Assembly: GCF_023856365.1 (NCBI RefSeq) | Contig: NC_064538.1 | Coordinates: 6,580,435 to 6,644,434 of the forward strand | DNA from: Brienomyrus brachyistius | Taxonomy: Eukaryota; Chordata; Actinopteri; Osteoglossiformes; Mormyridae | Length of the DNA stretch: 64,000 bases | Direction: 5' to 3' | Shown here: positions 16,456-27,900 of the stretch, piece by piece | How positions within the stretch are numbered: the stretch's first letter is position 1 | How the letters are laid out: each line of letters starts with the position of its first letter | The notes under the pieces: generated by a model | Database searches by the model: none | Told to the model about the DNA's origin: nothing | What the model saw: the letters and a program-made list of their open reading frames with translations, nothing else | Program-made: the position numbers and the translations under genes

Positions 16456-17589
16456 CAAAAGTATTATTATTTTTCCGACTAAAATTTAACGTAAACATGT
16501 TCTATGATTTTTAATTCTCATTACGTATTTTCAAATTAAAAACTGCCCTTTAAATGCTGGTTTTGATTTCGCTGGTAGCTGCTACGCCAGCTGAGCAGGT
16601 AATTTGTCCTCTGCTTGACCCCCAGGTCTGCCTGGGTGCCCCGATGATCTTCTCCCTTGGTGCAAATCAGGTGCACTGGTGTCCACGCATGAGTTTGTGA
16701 ATATTCCACTAAACGTGTGCACACATGAATGCAGTCATGGTGCACATTGTCCTGTCCTGCTTCTGAACCACTGTGACACTGGATGGATGGGATGAAATTC
16801 AATTGATTTTTAAAATACTGTTATTAAAACTATGTCTGTTTATATTACTGTTAATTAAATGAGTAACCTGTCTCCATTTGTTGCCCAGTCAGTTATATTA
16901 CCTCAGCACGGTTGGATATCATGAAAACAATCTGACAGACAGATCCCATTATTGTCAAAATACATTATCTATTGATAATTATACAGACAACCCACATTTT
17001 CTTGGTCTTATCACAACAGCAGAGCTGACCTCAGTTCTTTCTGGCCTAAAGGCAATGGGGTTATGTGGAGAAAATCCTAAGTTAGGGATTCTTGTTAACA
17101 TTTTCCATCTAGCATTGCCTGCGTAAAAGGACACTAAGTTCCTGGGCCATATCAGAAGTTCCCGTCGCACCATCTGTTATATTTCATCATATCGCACTTT
17201 GATCTGTGGTCTGCAGGTAACAAAAAACTCACCAGTCAGCATGTACTTGAACTCTGCTCTTATAAACGGCCTATGAATTCTCGCTGCTGTGTAGCTGCAC
17301 ACACACATAAAACGCCATGTCAGACAGGAGTAGACTTTACCCTTTCTTTGCTTCCAAAAAAGGGCAGTAATTAACAAACGGGTTAGAAGGTGATCACCAA
17401 GTCCTGAGAAAAAATGCAATGTTTATGATATGCGTCTCAAAAGGATGTGACACAATAGTTAGTGAATGTTATTCTAAGGTTGTCTCTGAGAAACTTCTGT
17501 TGGGATGATAGAAAGATGATAAAATGGGTGTTACAAAGGGCAGAATACATGTGTAGCTTGCATCCATGAAATATGGCTTTGAGATCCTA

Positions 17590-18712
17590 TATGGACAAAA
17601 GTATTGGATTACCTGGTCATTACACCCACAGGAACTTTTATGACAACGTGGAGTTGGTACCCCTGTTGCAGCTATAACAGCTGCCACTCTTCTGAGAAGG
17701 CCGTCCACAAGATTATGGAGTCTGTTTGTGAGAAATTTTTGCCGATTCATTCAGAAGAGCATTTGTGAAGTCAGGCACTGATGTTGGATGCGAAGGCCTG
17801 GCTCGCAACCTCTGTTCTAGTTTATCCCAAAGGTGTTTAGTGGAGTTGAGGTCAGGGGTCTGTGTGGGCCAGTCAAGTTCTTCCACACCTAATTCTCCCA
17901 ACCATGTCTTTATGGACCTTGTTGTGTGCACTGGGACACAGTCATGCTGAACAGAAAAGTTCCTTCCCCAAACTGTTCCCTGAAAGCTGGAAGCAAAGAA
18001 TTGCTCAAGATGTCTTGGAATACTGAAGCATTAAGAGTTTCCTTCAACTAGGCCAACCCCTGAAAAACAATCTCCACCACACTTTACAGCTGGCTCAATG
18101 CAGTCAGGCAGGTAATGTTCTCCTGGCATCTGCTAAACCCAGACTCGTCCATCAAACTACCAGACGAAGGTTTGTCACTCCAGAGAAAACGTTTCCACCG
18201 CTACAGAGTCCAGTGGTAACGTGCTTTACACCATTCCTTCCGACACTTGGCGTTGCACTTGGTGATGTAAGGCTTACATGCAGCTGCTCAGCCATGGAAA
18301 CCCATTTCATGAAGCTCTCGGTGCGCCGTTTTTGCGTTGGGATTAATCCCAGAGAAAGTTTGCCGACAGTCATGTACCGTGCTCCTCAGAATTTGTTATT
18401 TTATGTGCTCTGCCACTTCATGACTGAATTTCTGTTCCTAAATGCTTTCACTTTACAATACCACTTACAATTGACTGTGGAATATCTAGAAGAAACTTCA
18501 CAAACTGACTTGTTGTAAAGCTGGCCTCCTATCACAGCACCACACTTGAATTCACTGAGCTCTTCAGTACAACTCATTCTGTCACAAGTGTTTAACCTGA
18601 CACAAGTGTTTAGCATGGCTAGGTGCTTGATTGTATATATCTGTGGCAATGGGCCTGAATGAAACACCTGAATCCAACGATGAAGAGGTGCGTCCCAATA
18701 CTTTTGTCCATA
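17590..18712 (-). mobile_element. Tc1-like transposon, about 1.1 kb, inactive
   Basis: The ends are inverted repeats of TGGACAAAAGTATTGG, starting at 17592 and ending at 18710, flanked by TA at 17590-17591 and 18711-18712, the Tc1/mariner target. The minus strand carries a Tc1 transposase remnant. The part near 18152-18330 holds GRNGVKHV and GNVFSGV. The part 17713-17931 holds IKTWLGELGVEELDWPTQTP and PDLNSTKHLWD, the region of the last catalytic acid of the DDE domain. A final piece near 17640-17735 holds LRRVAAVIAA. Stops and frameshifts separate these blocks, so no active transposase is made. Confidence 0.92.
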
Positions 18713-20638
18713 AGGTGTATCTGTGTGGTAATTTATGCCCTGTATTTACCTGCCATAAGTTGGTTGTCCTCCATGCATATGTGAAATTGCTGTACTTACC
18801 TGTCCGAGCCTACGACAGATTTTCATGGTACATCGAGCTTTTTCAGGGATTCTCATTTAATGAACAGACATGAGTGTGTAAGGCTGGCAATGAAATATTA
18901 TCCCATCCTACCATGGAGCTACAGAATGAGAATCAAACGCATCAAACTTTAAGGTTCATAGGAACATCGCTGTGATTTGGTCTGGATTGCATTTTGTGCT
19001 CTCAAAGCTATCACATGTCACCGTCATTAAGTAAACCAGATAACAGTGTTGATTACTGTTGCACAACCCTCAAATTAAGTGATTGAGAGTTTTAACACAT
19101 TATCAACAATGCAGCGCTTTCAGTCTTTGAATCTCTAAGCTATTTACTGCTTGTCATCTAAGATATTAAAAACAACCTGCACAGTATAAGACAGACTATG
19201 ACCAGAGAGATAATGGGCAGGCGTCCATTAATTAAAAATCAGGTTATCACATACTGTGTTGACTTGATCCTTTAAAAAATGTAATTTATAAAGTCCTCAA
19301 TATTTCAAACGTGTGCTTAGTCGTACTGAACTTCTTCTGTTGACTAAATGGCAGCTATGGGAATGGCGGTTTCCAGGAACACCGACTCAAACTAGTCTAA
19401 AGCATTGCTTTTTAAAGTTTTTTTTCCCTCATGTCCAGCCCTAGCAAGTGCAGCTGGCTCCGATTTAGATGCAGCTCGGGCTTGAAGATAAATTACTGAC
19501 TGTTCAGCGTTAATAAGACACACAGCTGCACATGACAAGCCGGATTTATGTTCGCTTCTGCTTATTTAGAAAAACGGCGGAAATTTTTTCCTGAGTACGG
19601 CTGACTTGTGCTTCCCTGTTCCTTTCCACACACTAAAACAGCCCCAAGAAGTAAACGCAAACAAAACAGATCTTACTACAAACAGAAATCCTTTTTATTA
19701 TTTTTTTGCTCCAACATACTGCTGACACACAAGATATACAAGCCAGAGGTATATGAACTTGATCTTATAAACAGTTATTTGACATAACATTAACAGTAAT
19801 GTGGAATGTAGTCTTTTATTTTTTATTTTGTAACAAATATTTCAAATAAATAAAGATCTATATAGTCTCTGTTCCTATAATTCATCATATTATTATCATA
19901 ACACACCCCTTTGTTTTTTGGAATGAAAGTGGACAACTGGTGGAGGAGACACTGACTAAGGGGGCTCAGGGTGACACAACTGTCCTGCTTCGTCCCCCCA
20001 AAACAGTCCTCTTAATAATTCTTCTTTTATCTGTTGGAGGGAGAGAGGTGTGGTATAAAGAATGGTGTTCCTTCTCAGCCCACTGTCCTTACTATCTCCC
20101 CTCCCAAACACTCCCAAGCCCTCACTTGGTCGGTTTCATTCCAAAGCTCATCAGGAGTCCGTACAAGTATGGCTGCTAGTTAGAGACGAGACAAGCCCAC
20201 TGGAAAAACCATCTCTGCCCAAAGGCCAGCTCAGACAGGGACATGAGTGGGGCTGGTACGGATCAGGCAATCCAACATTCACGCCATGCTCTGTTTACAC
20301 CTCTGTTTTGTCAAGATGCTTCACCTCATTCTTCCCTTTTTTAATAAAAAGAAAAAAAATCGAACACCATTAACGGCACATCAATGTTACCAACAGATGT
20401 CCAAAGAGCTGGAGACATGGCTGTCCATCTCTGCTGTCCTTTACTGGTGAAGGAGAGGCAGCAGCACTCTGGCTGGAGCGAGTGAGCGAGCGTGCAGAGG
20501 ACCAGCCAGCAGCTGCCTGTTCATCTCTGCTGCCCTCCTGCGTTGCTGCCTCCACCTGAGGCTTCCAGTGGCATGGAGCCCCCACCGAGAGGGAACATGC
20601 ACACCGAGGACGGGATCCAGACTAGCCTGGAGTAGGGT
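18713..20638. other. intergenic flank and ip6k2 3' UTR
   Basis: No coding sequence is recognisable. Minus-strand AATAAA signals at 19815-19820 and 19822-19827, and another at 19694-19699, would give the ip6k2 transcript a 3' UTR of about 0.8-0.95 kb. The remainder to 18713 shows only unique-looking AT-rich sequence. Confidence 0.5.
19815..19827 (-). terminator. candidate polyadenylation signals of ip6k2
   Basis: Two AATAAA hexamers on the minus strand, seven bases apart, about 0.8 kb after the stop. Use is inferred. Confidence 0.4.
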
Positions 20639-22626
20639 TTAATCAGCGCTGTGGTCCTCCAGCTCTGAGATAATGGTGATAAGATTCTGCAGGCCGAAAA
20701 TGTAGCCGCTGTCTTGGCCCTCGTGCACCACGCTGTCCTCCCCATAGTGCCGGCAGGTGGTGTGGGCAAAGTCGATCATACGCACGTCCACTAGGGGGCC
20801 TGGTTCCCCCACAGATGGCCGGCCGCCGGTGCCGCCGCCCACCGCTCCGCCGCAGTGGAACCCAAACGCCCCGGGGTCCTCCTCGTCCTCCTCTTCATCG
20901 TCCTCCTCTTCCTCACCCTCCTCGCCGCCGTGATGACAGTGGCGCTGGCGTTGGGCGCGAGGCGGGTCACCGTCGTAGATTATGAGCAGCGAGCTGGAGT
21001 AGAAGCGATACGACTCGCAGGCCTCCAGCGCAGCCTTCATCTCGCGCAGGCGCCGCAGCACGGGCGACAGCAGCTCCCGCCGCAGGCGCCGCCCGTCGTG
21101 GAAGAACTGGAAGAGCGCCTCCTTGAAGCCGGCCAGCGTTAGCTTGCGCCCGTGGTACTTATTCATGAATATAAGCTGACCTGAGTCTGCCTGGTACACC
21201 TGAATGGGGGACAGACCGTTGGTTAGCAGATCCCCACCACAACTACAAATTTAATATGCGCATCTCATGGGCGACGCCCCCTTCAAAATGGCCGCCCGCG
21301 GCCTCCCACTGACCTGCATGCCGCACAGCCTCACTCCGATGGAGGACGATGTGCTCTGCTGGCACTTGCGGATCTGGTGGGCCTTCTTCTCCTCGGAGGC
21401 ATCATCCCCGTGCTGCCGGGTACCCATCTTCAGGTCCAGGACACAGGGCATGTTGTATCGCCATGTCAGATTCTCCAGCAGAATGAATTCTGGGAAGGGT
21501 TGTGGGTCAAGGAAGAAACAGAGGGGAGGGGAGGGCAGGGCAGGGCAGGGCAGGGCAAAGCTCTGCTTTGCTTGTATCAATCTGTGATCTACTCCACTTC
21601 CTGGATGCATCAGGAATGCATCTGTTAGGCCTCAGACTTTGAATGGACCATTTGAAAGGCAAAGTTTCTGCGCACGCGAGTACTGGAGTCACTGGCACAA
21701 AAGGATACTGTACTGGTTGCGGTGCTTGGCGTTCTCCTTCATGCGCTGGAGCTGCTGCTGGTGGCATTTCATGCTCCAGGGGTTGTGCTTGAGCTGCGGA
21801 ATCACCTTGCCCTTGTCCAGGCTGTAGCACAGCACCTCGGCCTGCTCACGCTCCTCGCGATTGTGGCTGCGTGGAGACAGAGATGATTACTGGGGACCTG
21901 AGAGAAGCTGGAAAAATGCTGGCCTAGTATGACGGCGACCTCTGAGGCATGGCACGATTCTGAGAGCTTAAATAGGTTACACACCCCTCCCTCAGGGAGC
22001 CCCACAATGCCATGGTGACGACAACCAGAGAGATGGTCTGTTCTCATTATACAGAAATAGTGGGAAGTCCTTTTGTGAAGCCATACCCCCCCTCACCTCT
22101 TGTTCTTGTCCTCCTTGCGCATCTGCCTGGTCCTGTCCTTGCCGAAATAGTCACCTTCTGGCAGCAGAGTGGGCGGCTTCACGTTGCTCCGCTTCAGCAT
22201 CTTGTGCTTGGGCTCACAGTCGGCGGTGGGGTCCACGTTTTCCAGGTCCCCCGCCTCACTGTGCAGGGGGTACGCCATGAGGCACAGGCTCCCCTCCTCG
22301 TCCTCCTCGAAGCTGACCGACACCACACCTGCGAAAACCAGGAGAGACGTCAAGCTGCAGAGAACCTCAGTTACCATGGGGGGAAAAAAAGACACGTGCC
22401 TACATGAACTTGATGGAATATATATACTCCCCAGAATAAAAATAGCTGGGCAGTATTTAATTCTTACCGCAGATCTTCAGCCTTTAAACACTGTTTTCTC
22501 TGCCTCTCATAAACTGGACTAAAAATCACAAAACAAAAAAAATTGCAACACACAAGACACATGGAGACAACCGAGGAAATGGGAAGGTTCATCAATAGGG
22601 TTGTGCCTGTGCCTGTGTGTCTGTGT

Positions 22627-22665
<39 letters not shown>

Positions 22666-24496
22666 AGCGCGCGTATGCCCAATCTGATGTGTCAGCCTGC
22701 GGTAGAATAACACAACTTCTCACCTTTACAACAAATACACACAGGAGACCTCAACTTGTGCAATTCACAGTCAGCTTTATTAGCAAAGCAGCTCATCACA
22801 ACGTGCACTTGTGCATGTACTCAGCACACAGAAGGCAGGGAGCCCACATAACCAACGTACATCACATGACAGTGACAGCGCTTACAAAATAAAATGAATA
22901 AATCTCCCAGAAAAACAGAGAGGGCTCAGAAACCAATACATTTGAAACTGCAACTGAAATGATAAATTGTTATAATACAGAGCAGAAGGATGCACATAGA
23001 GAGAGGGGTGATACCCCTTTGTCATGTGTTAAGGGACAGGGATTAAGGCCCGTGGGTGAAGGGTGGCAAGTCCTCTTTGTGTGGTGGGGGGTAGGAAGGG
23101 GGGTTTATGAATGAAAAATGCCACAATTTACTGCCGCAGGGACACGAGTTAGTGACTAAAAAAGGGAGATGGGAGAAGATAACAGGAATGACGCCCCATG
23201 ACAGAAGCTGCCGAACGCTTGCTTTTCCCAACGTTAAAAACTTTGCTTATATGGACACTGTTTTGGTGATTAAAATTTTATAAAAATTAGATAACAACAA
23301 AGAGAAGATTTTTAGAAAAACTCTACAATTCTGTACATAAATGTTATAAGATCCGCAGTTCTGAAAGGTTTTGGGACCCAGGGGCTGATAAGCCTGAGTG
23401 GTTACTTTCTCCACAAGTGATGTCATAGGCGGTGATGTCATTGCCTTTCACAAGCTCAGAGTTAACTCCTTCTTGGGCAGGCTGCTGTAACCGAAAGTCT
23501 GCTGTGTCACTGTATGTGTCAACATATCTGGGTAATATTTAGAGTGTTTACTCTTTAACACAGGTGCTTTCCCATATTCTATAAATCCCCTCGTCTCAAC
23601 CTTCTCAAATATCCATTTGCCGAGTGCGTTTACGGGGTCTGATTAGGCCCTTCTAACTTTGGGGGAAAGAGAGAAAGAATGAGAGAATGAAGACCTCTAG
23701 AAGCTTTGGCATCTGAGAACACAGGATATCGTGCCCCAGCACACCTGTCTGGAATCCTGGGTATTAATCATGCTCACCTCCCCTACCGCCTGAGAGAGTA
23801 TTGCGCAGCACCCAGATCCCATGTCTCTGGTGCCGGGTTCACCGTGTCGTCATGACGCCATGACAACAACCAGTATCGCCTTCATTAGGACCTGGAACAT
23901 GGGTACCAAAGGCAAGGGCATAGGAGTACAGATGGTATGTGAGGACAGCCTGTGGTGGGAATTCTAACGCTGGGGGGAAAGGACACGAGGGTGCCCTCTT
24001 GTGGGTGTTCAGTGGCAAGGCAGCTTAGCGCAGTACGCTGGTTCCCGCATTGCCATCATTCATACAAACCTGTTACTTCTAAAGAGAGCCCAAATTACAC
24101 CATCAAGTAATATGTGGTGCTTGTATCTCGCGCACAGTAATCATGTACAAATCATCGCCCTCGGGGTAAATTCAGAGACAGTAGCATCCTGTGCCAGTAC
24201 ACGACACGACAGCAGCAAAAGCAACGCTGTGACAGGGAGAGACGGAAGAGGGGCCAGCCCGAGGACAAACGGCCAGGCTTACCTTTGTACTGCGGGGTGA
24301 ACTTCCTCATCTCCGCCGGCAGGCTCTTGTAGAACTGGTGCTCCCGGGGAATGAGGGGTTTGCAGATGGTCTGCTCCCCGAAGCGGAGAACGCAGGAATG
24401 GCCCCCCACCTGGTGAACGAAGGGCTCAAGCATTACCCCTTGGCTGGGGTACCGCTTTTGATCTGTCTGCATTACAGCCTCCAGCGCAGGACTCAT
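20639..24496 (-). CDS. ip6k2: inositol hexakisphosphate kinase (IP6K2 type), complete, 5 coding exons
   Basis: The enzyme phosphorylates InsP6 to the inositol pyrophosphate 5-InsP7 with ATP. Minus-strand coding exons are 24496-24283, 22328-22097, 21866-21709, 21489-21314 and 21199-20639, with frame kept and AG/GT at each junction, giving 446 residues (human IP6K2 has 426). The start MSPALEAV and [22 protein letters not shown] block match IP6K2 rather than IP6K1 or IP6K3. The inositol phosphate kinase signature PxxxDxKxG is seen as PCVLDLKMG at residues 216-224. SSSLL follows at about 328-332 and the metal-binding IDFA at about 402-405. Residues about 351-394 form an acidic then glycine-rich linker that is longer than I recall from mammals. 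[20 protein letters not shown] spans the exon 3/4 junction. Mammalian IP6K2 also has roles in apoptosis and the nucleus; that is family knowledge, not visible here. Teleosts may carry two copies. Confidence 0.95.
22329..24282 (-). other. ip6k2 intron 1 (first coding intron)
   Basis: This 1.95 kb intron separates the first two coding exons. It holds the GT microsatellite at 22615-22664, and I recognise nothing else in it. The donor is GTAAGC and the acceptor TTTTCGCAG. Confidence 0.7.
22615..22664. repeat. GT microsatellite in ip6k2 intron
   Basis: A GT run of about 25 units with two CT interruptions near the left end. Confidence 0.92.
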
Positions 24497-24950
24497 CCTC
24501 GACGAGCATTAGACTCTTGGCTGGGGGGTCGAGACAAAGGCGAGATCCAGCGGGCCGGCAGGGAGGGCCAAGGTGCTGAGTGTGAGGCTGCTTCCTCGAC
24601 TTGACAAAACCGAAATCTCCTAAGATGGAAGCTGCCCAGCCACAAAAACAAAGAGAAGAGGGGCAATAAAAGGTTTTTTTTTACTCCAGTTACACCGAAC
24701 AGAAAAGCCGACCAGCAGACTTTCTAATGTGTGATTACAGCCACCTTTTCAGTTTGACGTTTAACGGAGAAGAAAAAAAAAAAAAAAAAACCGGGGCTTT
24801 AAACGAGAGCGGAGGTGCTCCCGGATCCCTCTCCGATACTGAAACGAAGAACTGAGCGAGCCGAGGGCTAGAAAAGACCACAACAAGTCAGAAGGGCCCT
24901 CCCCCTTCCTTTGGTCTCAGCCAATCAGCAGTTGGCAGCTGTTGTTGGGT
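24497..24950 (-). promoter_or_regulatory. ip6k2 5' UTR and candidate promoter
   Basis: Upstream of the start codon the minus strand is moderately CpG-rich up to about 24860. A CCAAT box with flanking sequence (CCAATCAG on the plus strand) lies at 24921-24928, and a G-rich GGGGGAGGG word near 24901 on the minus strand. A possible splice acceptor (CGACCCCCCAG, near 24526) precedes the start, so part of the UTR may come from a farther exon. An A run at 24772-24790 is simple sequence. The transcription start is not determined. Confidence 0.45.
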
Positions 24951-27900
24951 GGGAACCAAGCAACTGAACAGAATAGGCAAACAAAGAGGGAGGGAGAGAA
25001 GGGTGGGGGAAGGGAGAAGGAAAGGAGGAAGACAAAAACAAAGAGGAGAAAAAAAAGAAAAAGATCACAGCTGTGTTTAGATGTTCCTCTGCTGTGTGAC
25101 AGCAGCTTCCTAGCAGACCTTGCAGATCAGTGAGCCTTACAGGGACCCCGCACTGCTTCCTGATGGGGACAAAGGGTCAAATCCAGAAGCAAGGAGCCGG
25201 CAGCGCAGCGTGGCGCAGGCGACCAACAGAGGGCACCACTTGCGTTGCCTGGCCCAATACAGGCAGGACCTCAGGGCTGTTGCACCTAAATTTAGAATAA
25301 GCAGTGCCAGGGCCCCATTTGTCCAAATTGCATAGGGCTGCACCTGAAGTTCCCGCACAGATAGACCAGAGAGACAAGTAAACAAGCAAGCAGGCATGAC
25401 ACAAACACGCCTGAGACACCTCCTCCGAGGGTCTTGGGAACTGAGGGAGGTACGGAGACTCCACGACATCGGGTGTGGGGCCCTGAGATGCAGAGTCTGT
25501 CACACCTTCACAGGCGGCTACATGGCTAGGAACCATTAAAAAAAAAATACAAATAAATAAATAATCAGCTCACAGGCCGACAGCACTGGATTCCAGATCC
25601 AGACGTACTGAAGGCCTCTATGGTCGTGTCATTACAGAGTCTCAGGGGGTTCAAATGGAGCTTTGATGCCAAAAGCATGCTAATAACACTGCAGTGATGA
25701 AGGGGAATCAAAATGGGCCAGAAGAAGGAGGTGAAAAGACCGCGGGAACCACAGGACCAGCTATGAGAAATGCAGCCATGGAAGAACATGAGGTCCGTGG
25801 CCCGATGGTGAGCCAACCTCCAGCTGGAGTGGGAGATCCCTGTGGATCTGCGGCAGCCTGGCGGACCCTTAGTCCTGCCTGGGCAGCTCGCATCTGGGCC
25901 TCCGGCAAACACCCATTCACACGATCAACACTAGGGGGGCCCGTGCGCCGAGGGCTGGGCTCACCTTAGTGGGGCCTCTCCCTTATAACACACATTTCAA
26001 AATAACCTTGATTCCATCACTCCCACTCACCGGTATCGCAGACCAGCGCCAGCCAATACACCCAGGGCACTAATTAAGTGATATTTAATTCCAGGATTTG
26101 GATATTTATTTCCTCTGACAACCGTATCCTTCTGTGGGGGGTGGGTGGATTTTGCCTTGTGGTGGAGAAACATTCCGATGCACACCTGTGGTATCAGATA
26201 CAAACCTGCGGGAGTCAGGTATGTAGGTGGGGGGCGGGGGGGGGGTCAGCCTGGAAGGGCAGCCAGGCCCTGAGGGAATCACATCGTACGATGCAGAAAG
26301 TCTGGGAAAATGATGGCAGACCTCAATCTTCCAGTGAGAGGGCAACAAAAGGAAGAATTCACAGAGTCACGGAGCAGAGACATGTGTCCCCCCCCCCAGG
26401 CTTCTACGCCAGCCCCCAGCTCCCACACAGTTTGTCCAGCAGAACTGACTGGAAATATGATGGACCAGACGGCTGCCCCACACCTCCCAATACGAACATT
26501 AAAAAAAAACACTGATATTGACAGTATTTTGCCATACTTCTGAGACAGCAGTCCTGTCATTGTGTCACAGTTTAGGGAAGCAGAGGCCCCCCTCATTACT
26601 GGCAGAGAATGCAATTAACCCCCCTTTGCTAAAAATAGCGGCTGTAGCACTGTGCTGAGTGAGACTTATCTTTAAGCGGGAGCCGCTTACACAGGCCAGC
26701 TTAACCAGCTGCGGTGCCCTCAGCTGAACGGACACCGAAATGCAGCCTGCTGTCCTCAACTGCGGTCGTTCCATTTTTTTTTCCTAGAACGGCCGCAGTA
26801 AGACAGCGTGACTGCTGCCCTCCCTGCAGAATGTAACAGGAGCAGGACGACGTAATGAGCTGCTACTGGCTGCGTTTCCAAACAGCCCCCCGCCTTAAAA
26901 AAGCCACAAACACGTGTGGATCTTCCACTAGAGGCCCATACCACATATAGCTCCTGTTATTCTCAGGCGAATCAAAAATCACTGCTATTTTTGGGAGACA
27001 GACACAGACAGACAGATGGGGATAAATAAAGTCTAAGGTGCAATTAAGCAAGTTTGTTTTTAATACCGTTTAATAGCAACTGATAGAAATAAACTACCCA
27101 CTATAGCTGTTTGTTTTGTTCAGCGAAAAGGTTACAAAAAAAGTTCAGACAATAGATTTGCTGTGCTCAGTTTCTGCCATGGCATGACGTCTAGCAGCAG
27201 ACTCCTGCTGTGGCCAGTTTGCTTGCAGTGACACATTCCTCTCATATTCTGGGAGCTGCTGATGCACCATGAAAACGTAAACGTGTGATAAGAGCAGGTT
27301 TTTCGTCTCCTGGCAACTAATCCACAACCCGGCACCCATTGGGACGCAATCTCGCACCTTCAGGGGGCCCGCACACATTGAGGGGGGCCCCGCACACACT
27401 GAGGGATCAGAGACGGTCAGGGAAGACGAAGGAAAGGTGTGCTCAAGCTCAGGGTCCTGTTTACCCACAACCTCGGCCACTTCACAACACCTGCAACGGA
27501 AAATAGCTCAGCTCATTGCAAGCCTATTTGCAAGATGGATTAAAATCCTTAATAGGTCCAAACAGGTCACACTTGGCTCAAAATACCTTCTGCCGCTGGC
27601 CATTGACACACTTGTTCTAATAATACACAACATCTGAGAAGCAGTATGCAGATACATCGGGCAGGAGAATACAGACATAGATGGACAGAGAGGAAGAGAG
27701 AGAGTGAGACAGAGAGAGACAGATGGACAGAGAGGGAGAGAGAGAGTGAGATGGACAGAGAGGAAGAGAGAGAGTGAGATGGACAGAGAGGGACAGATGG
27801 ACAGAGAGGAAGAGAGAGAGTGAGACAGAGAGAGACAGATGGACAGAGAGGGAGAGAGACAGAGAGAGATGGACAGAGAGAAAGCAGGGTGATTGAGGTG

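Noticed and set aside
20855..21142. Plus-strand frame with hydrophobic Leu/Val-rich start
   Set aside because: It is the antisense of the acidic insert of ip6k2; the hydrophobicity comes from complementing Glu/Asp codons.
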